Both the position numbers and the translations under genes were made by a program. Positions 21,935 through 28,993 of a stretch of DNA of 30,777 nucleotides are shown here, piece after piece. The notes below the pieces were generated by a model, which was not told where the DNA came from, ran no database searches, and saw nothing but the letters and a program-made list of their open reading frames with translations. Source of the stretch: CAYVMD01 sp964452465 (GTDB taxonomy: Bacteria > Armatimonadota > JACIXR01); contig CAYVMD010000024.1 of the NCBI GenBank assembly GCA_964452465.1, positions 1 to 30,777 on the forward strand, given 5' to 3'. Each line of letters starts with the position of its first letter. The first letter of the stretch is position 1.

Positions 21935-22956
21935 CAGAGGCTCCTTCCCACTGCGTGGGCGACCGCCCTCAATTCCTCCACGAGGGAGAGGAAGTTATCT
22001 ATGCGGAGGGATTGAGGACCATCCTTGAGAGCCTGTTCGGGGCGGGGGTGCACCTCGATGAGGAGCCCATCGGCGCCCGCTGCGATGGCCGCCTTGGAGA
22101 CCGCGGGGACGAGGCGCCATCTGCCCGTTCCATGGCTTGGGTCCACTACTATGGGGAGGTGAGAGAGCTCCTTTACCGCAGGAACCGCGTTGATGTCCAG
22201 GGTGAAGCGGGTGTAGGGCTCGAAGGTCCTTATGCCTCTCTCGCAGAGGATGATCTGGGAGTTGCCCTCCTTGGCTATGTATTCCGCAGCGAGGAGCCAC
22301 TCCTCGATGGTGGCGGAGAGCCCCCTCTTGAGGAGGACCGGCTTTCCGCTCTTTCCCACCTCGGAGAGGAGGCGGAAGTTGTGCATATTGCGCGTTCCTA
22401 TCTGGAGGATATCGGCGTATTGGGCGACCAGTTCCACATCCCGAGTATCCATAACCTCGGTCACAACGAGGAGGTCCAACTGCTTCTTGACCTCTGCCAA
22501 TATCTTCAGCCCTTCCTCCCCCAAGCCTTGGAAGGAATAGGGGGAAGTGGAGGGCTTGTAGGCACCTCCCCGCAGGATCCTAACTCCCGCTTTTTTGAGG
22601 GCCTGAGCGGTCTCCAAGACCTGCTCGTAGGATTCTACCGAGCAGGGACCAGCCATCAGCACTACCTTCTGTCCTCCTATCTCCACATCGTCCACCTTCA
22701 CCACCGAGCCCTCGGGACGGAACTCCCGCGCCACGAGGTGGTAAGGCTTGACGATGATGAGCACCTCCTCCACGAAGGGGAGGGAGCGGAGGACATCCGC
22801 ACACTCTAACTCGTTTACCTCAGGAACCCCGACTCCGCCGATGACAACCTTCTCAACTCCTTTCGATATGTGGATTTTATAGCCCCAGCCTTCCAAGCGA
22901 GTGGTGACCGCCTTGATCTCCTCCTCGCTTGCTTTGGCACTCAGGATCACGAGCAT
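21934..22956 (-). CDS. aroF: 3-deoxy-7-phosphoheptulonate synthase with N-terminal regulatory domain
   Basis: The 340-residue DAHP synthase is of the Thermotoga/Bacillus type. A ferredoxin-like (ACT-like) N-terminal domain (about 1-70, MLVILSAKASEEEI..) probably gives feedback control by Tyr/Phe. The catalytic TIM barrel starts at VLMAGPCSVES (metal Cys), then RILRGGAYKPSTSPYSFQG, TEVMDTRDVE, LLKRGL, RGIRTFE, and VVDPSHGTG. The usual KPRT sequence reads KPST here; the Arg normally helps bind erythrose-4-phosphate. The stop of hisC abuts the start (TAGATG), with GGAGGTGAT 6-8 nt before it. Confidence 0.93.
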   Translation of the reverse strand: MLVILSAKASEEEIKAVTTRLEGWGYKIHISKGVEKVVIGGVGVPEVNELECADVLRSLPFVEEVLIIVKPYHLVAREFRPEGSVVKVDDVEIGGQKVVLMAGPCSVESYEQVLETAQALKKAGVRILRGGAYKPSTSPYSFQGLGEEGLKILAEVKKQLDLLVVTEVMDTRDVELVAQYADILQIGTRNMHNFRLLSEVGKSGKPVLLKRGLSATIEEWLLAAEYIAKEGNSQIILCERGIRTFEPYTRFTLDINAVPAVKELSHLPIVVDPSHGTGRWRLVPAVSKAAIAAGADGLLIEVHPRPEQALKDGPQSLRIDNFLSLVEELRAVAHAVGRSL

Positions 22957-24045
22957 CTATGCATCACCTCCTAAAACTTCCCTTAGGGCATTTATGAACC
23001 GCTCGTTCTCCTCCCTCCTGCCGACGGTTACTCGCAGGAAGGTGGGGAAACCGAATATATCTCCCGTGCGAACGATAACTCCCTTCCTCAACAGGGCTTT
23101 GAAGACCTCCCTTCCATCCCTTTTGACATCGATGAAGATGAAGTTAGCCTCGCTGGGGATATAGAAGATGCCCATCTCGCTCAACTTCTCGTAAAGATAG
23201 CGCTTACCCTCCCAGATCGTCTCCCGCGTCCTTTGGAGATGCTCCTCATCATCCAGGGCGGATACCGCGGATACCTGGGCGAGGTAATTTACATTGAAGG
23301 GCTCCCTTACATGCTCCATTGCCTCTATCGTCTCCTCCCTCGCCACTCCATATCCTATCCTTAAGCCAGCGAGACCGTAGATCTTGCTGAATGTCCTAAG
23401 GACGATGATGTCCGCCCCCTGACGAAGGTAGGATAAACTGTCGGGGTAATCCTTTGCCTCCACAAATTCATAGTAAGCCTCGTCCATGACCACCAGGGCG
23501 TGCTTCGCTTTCTCCAGGATCACCTCCAAGCCGGAGGCGGAAAGATAGGTGCCGGTGGGATTGTTGGGATTAGCAATGAAGATGAGTTTGGTGTGCTCGT
23601 TTATCGCCTCCAAAATGCCCTCCACATCGTATTGGAAATCCCGCAGGGGGATCTTCCTGCAAACGCTTTTGTTCAGGAGGATGCCCGCCTCGTATCTGAC
23701 GAAGGAGGGATCCCCCATGATAGCTTCCTCTCCCTCGTCGAGGAAGGCGAGGCAGATGAAATGGATCAACTCGTCCACGCCGTTGCCGAAGATAAATGAG
23801 GAGGGGGAAAAGCCCAGCTTCCTCGCCAGCTTTTCCCTCAAGATGGCGCAACTACCATCCGGATAGTAATGCAGGTTGTCGAGGTTTTCCCTTATCGCCT
23901 TGAGGGCAAGGGGAGAAGGACCGAGGGGGTTCTCGTTGGAGGCAAGTTTAATAACATCGGAGAGCCCCAATTCCCTCTTCACTTCCTCAATGGGCTTTCC
24001 TGCTTCATAAGGCGCTATTTGGTAAATGTGGCTTTTTCCGCGCAT
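22957..24045 (-). CDS. hisC: HisC-family aminotransferase (histidinol-phosphate / aromatic)
   Basis: The 362-residue fold-type I PLP enzyme has LASNENPLGPSP near the N-terminus, FGNGVDELIH, FIANPNNPTGTY, VVMDEAYYEF, and FSKIYGLAGLRIGYG with PLP Lys221. These mark HisC. As the gene lies next to aroF-tyrA-aroA and no his genes are seen, it may supply phenylalanine/tyrosine transamination, as HisC-type enzymes do in Bacillus. I start it at ATG 24045, nine bases after AAAGGA; a TTG at 24078 in frame lacks a binding site. Confidence 0.88.
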   Translation of the reverse strand: MRGKSHIYQIAPYEAGKPIEEVKRELGLSDVIKLASNENPLGPSPLALKAIRENLDNLHYYPDGSCAILREKLARKLGFSPSSFIFGNGVDELIHFICLAFLDEGEEAIMGDPSFVRYEAGILLNKSVCRKIPLRDFQYDVEGILEAINEHTKLIFIANPNNPTGTYLSASGLEVILEKAKHALVVMDEAYYEFVEAKDYPDSLSYLRQGADIIVLRTFSKIYGLAGLRIGYGVAREETIEAMEHVREPFNVNYLAQVSAVSALDDEEHLQRTRETIWEGKRYLYEKLSEMGIFYIPSEANFIFIDVKRDGREVFKALLRKGVIVRTGDIFGFPTFLRVTVGRREENERFINALREVLGGDA

Positions 24046-24074
24046 GGGGGAAATTCCTTTCCCTCGGGTTTTTA

Positions 24075-24497
24075 TCAATAACTAAAGAGAGCCCAAGGGG
24101 GCGGTGGAGGGTTGTCCCCTCCGCCTCCGCCACCACCGCCAGAGACGATCTCCTTTTGGAAGAGCAGGACTTCCTTAACCGTGCCCAGGCTGTCCTTTGC
24201 CCTTACATATATCTTATAAGTGCCGTCCGTGGGCAAATAAACCGAGCCGGTCCATGTATTGTTCCCCAAAGGGGTGAGGGATACGGATGCGGAGGTAGGA
24301 CCCTCCACTCGGGCGGAAACCTCCTGAACGGATGTAGCCGGTAGGGTTATCACCTGAAAAGTGAAGTAGAGCGTCCGCGTGGAATCGTTCCAGATGGGCT
24401 CTCCAATCGAGACGATGGAGAGGGAAGGTCCGATGGCACCTCCACAACCTGCCAAGAGCAACGCCAAGGTAAGTAGCGGAAATTTCTTTCTCTTCAT
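24075..24497 (-). CDS. putative lipoprotein with a beta-sandwich domain and a Gly8/Pro5 tail
   Basis: The 140-residue protein has MKRKKFPLLTLALLLAGC, a clean lipobox with Cys18. A single beta-rich domain follows (about 30-115, Ig/cadherin-like pattern: SLSIVSIGEPIW, TLYFTFQVITL, VSLTPLGNNTWTGSVYLPTDGTYKIYVRAKDSLG). The end is SGGGGGGGGDNPPPPPWALFSY. Function unknown. It is the first gene before hisC (29-nt gap), with a strong promoter whose -10 lies only 9 nt from the ATG and no Shine-Dalgarno, hence probably leaderless. Whether transcription runs through into the aro genes is inferred from the absence of a terminator. Confidence 0.75.
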   Translation of the reverse strand: MKRKKFPLLTLALLLAGCGGAIGPSLSIVSIGEPIWNDSTRTLYFTFQVITLPATSVQEVSARVEGPTSASVSLTPLGNNTWTGSVYLPTDGTYKIYVRAKDSLGTVKEVLLFQKEIVSGGGGGGGGDNPPPPPWALFSY

Positions 24498-24506
24498 TTG
24501 GAAAGG

Positions 24507-24535
24507 ATAATATACAAAAAGCGATAAAAAGTCAA
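24507..24535 (-). promoter_or_regulatory. promoter of the lipoprotein / aromatic operon
   Basis: On the minus strand TTGACT (complement of 24530-24535), a 17-nt T-rich spacer and TATTAT (complement of 24507-24512) match the housekeeping consensus 5/6 each. Nine nucleotides separate the -10 from the ATG, leaving no room for a ribosome-binding site. The start is predicted at or 1-3 nt before ATG. Confidence 0.75.
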
Positions 24536-24546
24536 CTACAACTACG

Positions 24547-26661
24547 CTATTTCCCCGAAGGTTCCAATATCAATATGGCATAGCGCTGGAAATCGGACAG
24601 AGGAACCTCTATCTTCGTCCCCTCAGAGGAGGTGGAGAATTTCAACTTCGTCCCCTCTTCCCGAGGGGGGACGAAGAGCGTGCATTCCTTAGCCCTAACC
24701 CCAGGTATCTCCAACCTTAATTTATCCTCCCCCAAGAAGTTCCCCAGAGGAGGAAAGACGACCTCGTTGGCGGGGAACCTCTGCCCCTTCTCATAGAAGG
24801 AGCCCGCTATATTCAGGAGATGGATCGCCATCCCTCCCCCGGGAAGGGCCTGCGGGAGGGCAAGGACACCCTTTCCATTCTTAATCATCAGGGTGGGCTT
24901 TCCATCCGTTCCCCAGAGGGCAAGGCGCTTTATCACATCCTCATAGGCGAGGCAGGGGGCACCTTCGTATTCCATCACCTCTCCCTCTTGGCGAAAGCGA
25001 GGAAGGCAGAGGAAGCCCGGTTTAGTGGCGATGTAAAGGACCTTTCCCTTCCCGAATTCGTGCAAAATGGCGAAGTCGAGACCTTCCCCCTTCAATCTTC
25101 CCAGCGTTTTAACCCGGGAGATCGGTCGGAAGGAAACGAAGATATCCCCCGCCCTTAATTCCCCTTCCCCCAACAATTTCTTACCTTCCCCTTCCACCTC
25201 TACCGGGAGATCGGAGAGGCTCAGGGTTTCCTTATAGGAGATGCCGAAGAGGTCCCTGAGGGCGAAATCCCTCCGCCTATCTCCCTCCTCGGTGCATAGG
25301 GAGGTCTCAGCGGTGGCTATCAACTTTCCACCCCCACGGACGAACTCCCTAATGGCGGAGACCTGCTCATCACTGAGACAGGCTACATTGGGAAGGATGA
25401 GGAGGTGATACTTCCTCAACTCCTGGGGAGTGATATCCTCATCGGTAAGCACCCGGAAGGGGATGGAGTTTTTGAGGAGAGCGGTGCACCATCCTCGCCA
25501 TTCCGCCACATAGGCGGAATCGCTGGGAGAGTAGAGGTCGCGGGTGTTGCGGGAGAAGAGGATGGCGATGTTCGCCACTTGCTTTGTGTTGTAGAAAAGT
25601 TGGGGATGTTCCTCCTCCCATTTAATCCATTGCTTTATATCCTGGGAGGCGAAGAACCACACATTAGCCCCACAGGATTTCGCCAGAGCCCAGGTGAAGA
25701 ACCATTCCTCCCTCTCTTTGGGATAGAAGAGGACAAGGACGGGCATGTTCAAGCGTTCACCAAGCCCTCTTAAGAACAGGATGTTGGAAGCGATCTCCCA
25801 CCAGGCAGGGAAGTAAACCCTCCAGAAGGGCGCTCCACAGACTTCGTAAAAGAGGATGTCCGCCCCCCTCGCTATCTCTTCCACGGGCAGGGACCACTGC
25901 AAGGCTATCAGCAATCCCGTGGGATCCGCCTGGCAGGCGAGAAGAGGAAGGGAAGACTTTACCTCATCCCTCAATTTCTTCAGCCTCTCGTAATGATCGC
26001 CCACCAACCTCTGGCGAAAACGAAGCCATTTTCGGAAGGCGGGATTAGCATAGTTTCCCCAGAAGCCCTTATCATCCGCAGGGGGTATTTCCAAAGCGGT
26101 TTCCCTCTTGAACTTCTCCCGGCAGAAGGGACAAACGCAGGAATAATAATCGTAGAGATACTCCACATCATCGGACATCAAACCGTCCACATCAGCCTTG
26201 AGGAGGATGTCCCTGACATGCTGAAGATAGGCTTCCTGGTGCCCAGGATTATTGGGGCAGAGGAAGATGCCATCGTATTCCTTCACCACATCGGGCTTCC
26301 CCGTCCTTGCGTTGATGGGAGCCCATCGGAGATAGGGAGCCTGGGAGGGAGGGGGAATGCCATCCGTCTTCACATCCTCTCCCTCCACATAGACGCTATG
26401 GGCGGGGACGAGGGTAGCGCTATGGTGCTCGAAGATCTTCAGCCCATACTTATGGCAGGCATCCGCCAAGATCCTTATCTTCCTGATGATGTCCTCCCTC
26501 TTTTCGGGAGGGAAATACATTCGATAGTGGAAGCCGGTCAGGATAACGGCGTTAAAGCCCGCTTCCTTTATTTGCCTTGCCTGTTCCTCCGCCCAGACGG
26601 GGTTAACATCGTCGCCGTAGACTAAACTGGCGACCCGCAGGAGCCAGATCCATTTAATCAT
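24547..26661 (-). CDS. GH42-like glycoside hydrolase with a GATase-like trimerisation domain
   Basis: The 704-residue protein has an N-terminal TIM barrel (about 1-370). It has FLCPNNPG with Cys135 and, after GLMSDDVEYLY, the cluster CVCPFC (Cys175, 177, 180). The CxCxxC spacing and the CPN sequence match the structural zinc site of GH42 beta-galactosidases. There is no NE acid/base; Glu167 or Asp164/165 lie at the equivalent place. A GATase1/beta-galactosidase-trimerisation-like domain follows (about 375-485: VANIAILFSRNTRDLY, LPNVACLSDEQVSAIREFVRGGGKLIATAE), then a beta-rich C-terminus. No typical signal peptide. It is the last of a three-gene operon with two Gfo/Idh/MocA genes, starting 4 nt after the stop. 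Relation to hypothetical GHL6-type proteins is possible. Confidence 0.7.
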   Translation of the reverse strand: MIKWIWLLRVASLVYGDDVNPVWAEEQARQIKEAGFNAVILTGFHYRMYFPPEKREDIIRKIRILADACHKYGLKIFEHHSATLVPAHSVYVEGEDVKTDGIPPPSQAPYLRWAPINARTGKPDVVKEYDGIFLCPNNPGHQEAYLQHVRDILLKADVDGLMSDDVEYLYDYYSCVCPFCREKFKRETALEIPPADDKGFWGNYANPAFRKWLRFRQRLVGDHYERLKKLRDEVKSSLPLLACQADPTGLLIALQWSLPVEEIARGADILFYEVCGAPFWRVYFPAWWEIASNILFLRGLGERLNMPVLVLFYPKEREEWFFTWALAKSCGANVWFFASQDIKQWIKWEEEHPQLFYNTKQVANIAILFSRNTRDLYSPSDSAYVAEWRGWCTALLKNSIPFRVLTDEDITPQELRKYHLLILPNVACLSDEQVSAIREFVRGGGKLIATAETSLCTEEGDRRRDFALRDLFGISYKETLSLSDLPVEVEGEGKKLLGEGELRAGDIFVSFRPISRVKTLGRLKGEGLDFAILHEFGKGKVLYIATKPGFLCLPRFRQEGEVMEYEGAPCLAYEDVIKRLALWGTDGKPTLMIKNGKGVLALPQALPGGGMAIHLLNIAGSFYEKGQRFPANEVVFPPLGNFLGEDKLRLEIPGVRAKECTLFVPPREEGTKLKFSTSSEGTKIEVPLSDFQRYAILILEPSGK

Positions 26662-26665
26662 TTAC

Positions 26666-27670
26666 TTACACCTCTACCTTGACCACCTCGCCGGTCTCCA
26701 TGGATTTATTGGCGGCGCAACTTATGGCGAGCGTCCTCAAGCCATCCTCGTAGGAGGACATTATTCCCATATCCCTCCCCGCCTTGACCGAATCAATGAA
26801 TGCCCTATCTTCCACCGCGAAGATGTTGGGCTCTCCCTCTATGGTAATGGGTTCCTGCCCTTGCAGGAATATCTTAACGCTGTGCTCCCAGCCGGTGAAT
26901 TCCGCCTTCATATCGGTGGTCCAGAGATTGAGGAAAACTCCCCCGCCTACGGGAGTGCTGCAGGAAGCATAGAGGTTACCTGCTGCACCGTTCTTGAAAC
27001 GCATCTGCACCATGGAGGCATGCTCTATGGTGAAAACCTCCGGCACGGGAAGCCTATCCTTGACCGCCACCGCGTATACCTCCTCTACTTCGCCGAAGAA
27101 ATAACGGCAAAGGTCCACCGTGTGGGTAACCTGCTCCAGGAATTGTCCGCCCGACTTATCCTTCTGAACCCACCATTTCCATATCCCCTTTAGGGGCTGA
27201 GGAGGTCCTCCCAACCAACCACCGTGAAGGAGGACGGGAACGCGCCCTTGAAGGAGCTCCTTCACCTTTTGCACCGATTTGCGATAGCGGTTCATATACC
27301 CGACGGAGGTAATTATGCCCGCCTTCGTCACGCCATCCGCTATCCGCCTCGCCACATCCAGATCCTTGGCGATCGGCTTCTCTATGAAGAAGGGTATCTT
27401 CCTTTCGATCGCCAACTCCTCCGCCTCCCCGTGGGCGAAGGGAGGAATGGAGATGAAGAGGGCATCGGGCTTGGCGTCGTCGAGCATCTCCCGCAGATCG
27501 GTATAGACCTTCCCCCTCTCCCCTGCCGCCCTCCAGCGGGCGAGGGCGTTATCCCGATTTATATCAAACCAACCCACGAACTGCACATCCTCGAAGTTCC
27601 TCAAGCCGTGGTCGAGATGCCCCTGCACGATGCCACCGCAACCCACAAAGGCAAGTTTCACTTTGTCCAT
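26666..27670 (-). CDS. Gfo/Idh/MocA family oxidoreductase (sugar dehydrogenase)
   Basis: The 334-residue protein has a Rossmann fold with LAFVGCGGIVQGH at residues 4-16, ISIPPFAHGE, the conserved FFIEKPIAKD (EKP, where the Lys contacts substrate and nicotinamide), GYMNRYRK, and GGQFLEQVTHTVDLCRYFFG with the family HTVDL motif. It is an NAD(P)-dependent dehydrogenase of a sugar or inositol; the substrate is unknown. ATG 27670 has GGAGG 11 nt upstream; an earlier GTG lies inside that binding site. It follows a related gene by 40 nt and precedes a GH42-like gene by 4 nt. Confidence 0.85.
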   Translation of the reverse strand: MDKVKLAFVGCGGIVQGHLDHGLRNFEDVQFVGWFDINRDNALARWRAAGERGKVYTDLREMLDDAKPDALFISIPPFAHGEAEELAIERKIPFFIEKPIAKDLDVARRIADGVTKAGIITSVGYMNRYRKSVQKVKELLQGRVPVLLHGGWLGGPPQPLKGIWKWWVQKDKSGGQFLEQVTHTVDLCRYFFGEVEEVYAVAVKDRLPVPEVFTIEHASMVQMRFKNGAAGNLYASCSTPVGGGVFLNLWTTDMKAEFTGWEHSVKIFLQGQEPITIEGEPNIFAVEDRAFIDSVKAGRDMGIMSSYEDGLRTLAISCAANKSMETGEVVKVEV

Positions 27671-27710
27671 CCTAAAAAGCACCTCCTAAAAGTAATCGAA
27701 TTTAGAACAC

Positions 27711-28928
27711 TCATCCGATCCATTCCAATTGCTTTTCCAAAAGCACCTTGCTCGCCTTCTCTTTTTCCTTCCTCCTGATCTCCAGAGCGAGCTCTTTGAA
27801 CTCCTCTAAACTCACCGCCCTCTTCAAGCCTTGGGACATGTAGCCTGCTCCCACTATCGCCTGGGATTCCGCCCCTACCACCTCGTCGGAGATGGATCTC
27901 CTGCCCAAAAGGACGCACTTTGCCATATTCCTTATCTCCCCCACAAAACCGCCCACTCCCTCTACCGGTATCCTCCTCTCCGTTCCCCTGCCATCCGAGT
28001 AGATTATCGCGGGTCCCCCCTCCTCCCAGGGGAATTTGATGTCCAGCATCCCCTTTGTCCCCACCAAACGCAAAGGAGGTATCTCCTCGTAATACCAGGA
28101 ACCTTCCACAAGGGCGCTCGCCCAACTCCTCGTCTTTTTATCCTCGAACCTGATCAAGATATGCCCCTTATCCTCCACCTTCACCTCCTCATAGATGCCC
28201 TCCAAGATCCTCCTTTTTACTACTGTCCTTATCCCCACGGGGGGAACCGCCTCCACCATCGTGGGCTCTTTATCCAACCCTAGGATAAACCAGGCGCAGG
28301 TGATGGCATGGACGCCGTTATCGAGGAGGGCTCCCCCTCCCGACATCGTGCCCTGCCAGAACCAACTCGCCCATTCCGGCCCACCATGGGCAGCGGGAAA
28401 GGTCATGAGGAGGGGCGTGCCCACAACCCCCGCCTCCACCGCTTTCCTCACGCTGTACCAAAGGGAATCAAAGATGAAGTTCTCGTTGTGCTGGTAGAGG
28501 CGTCCCGTTCGCTGAACCGTCTCCACGACATCCAGGCAGTCGAGATAGGTGAGCGCCATGGGCTTTTCGCACATCACATTTACGCCAGCGTTCAGCGCCT
28601 TAATGGCAACCTCGCTGTGGGTGTTGGGAGGAGTGCAAATATCCACTAAATCCACATTCTGGAACACTTCCTCCAGGGAGGAGAAAACTCGGAAATCGCT
28701 GGCATCCTGCCTGAGGCGCTCCGCGGTGGCGATATCACCCTCCTCCTCAGCCTTCTCAGCTCTCTCGTTGTAGAGCCTTTTCGCTATCTGGAGAGCCTCC
28801 TCCGCCTTCCCCGGAACAACATCGTAGAAACCGAGCAACTTAGCCTCGGGAACCGAGGGATAGGCGGGCAGGTGAGCCCCTCTGAATATGCCTCCCGTTC
28901 CTATCACTGAGACTTTCGCTCGTTGCAT
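27711..28928 (-). CDS. Gfo/Idh/MocA family oxidoreductase (sugar dehydrogenase)
   Basis: The 405-residue protein has VSVIGTGGIFRGAHLPAY (Rossmann), ICTPPNTHSEVAIKAL, VMCEKPMAL (EKP), and GGGALLDNGVHAI. It is longer than its neighbour because of a helical insertion after the second strand (residues about 40-75, with EKAEEEGDIATAERLRQ), seen in some members. AGGAGG lies 8 nt before the ATG. It heads a three-gene operon. The two dehydrogenases are divergent in sequence and so probably act on different sugars or successive steps. Confidence 0.85.
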   Translation of the reverse strand: MQRAKVSVIGTGGIFRGAHLPAYPSVPEAKLLGFYDVVPGKAEEALQIAKRLYNERAEKAEEEGDIATAERLRQDASDFRVFSSLEEVFQNVDLVDICTPPNTHSEVAIKALNAGVNVMCEKPMALTYLDCLDVVETVQRTGRLYQHNENFIFDSLWYSVRKAVEAGVVGTPLLMTFPAAHGGPEWASWFWQGTMSGGGALLDNGVHAITCAWFILGLDKEPTMVEAVPPVGIRTVVKRRILEGIYEEVKVEDKGHILIRFEDKKTRSWASALVEGSWYYEEIPPLRLVGTKGMLDIKFPWEEGGPAIIYSDGRGTERRIPVEGVGGFVGEIRNMAKCVLLGRRSISDEVVGAESQAIVGAGYMSQGLKRAVSLEEFKELALEIRRKEKEKASKVLLEKQLEWIG

Positions 28929-28964
28929 TTCCTTCGCCTCCTGGAGAAGATCAGTTTAGTAGGG

Positions 28965-28993
28965 AGTATAGCACCATTTTAAAGCGGTTCCCA
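28965..28993 (-). promoter_or_regulatory. candidate promoter of the dehydrogenase / GH42-like operon
   Basis: TATACT on the minus strand (complement of 28965-28970) sits between the TPR gene stop and the dehydrogenase start. The -35 at 17-nt spacing (TGGGAA, complement of 28988-28993) is weak and lies within the upstream gene. A start near 28958 would give a 30-nt leader containing AGGAGG. Confidence 0.35.

Noticed and set aside
21922..22809. Open frame of 295 codons on the plus strand
   Set aside because: Antisense to aroF, whose motifs are complete; a shadow of the biased codon usage.
24100..24155. GC-rich stretch that could look like a terminator stem
   Set aside because: It encodes the Gly8 and Pro5 tail of the lipoprotein and has no T-run.
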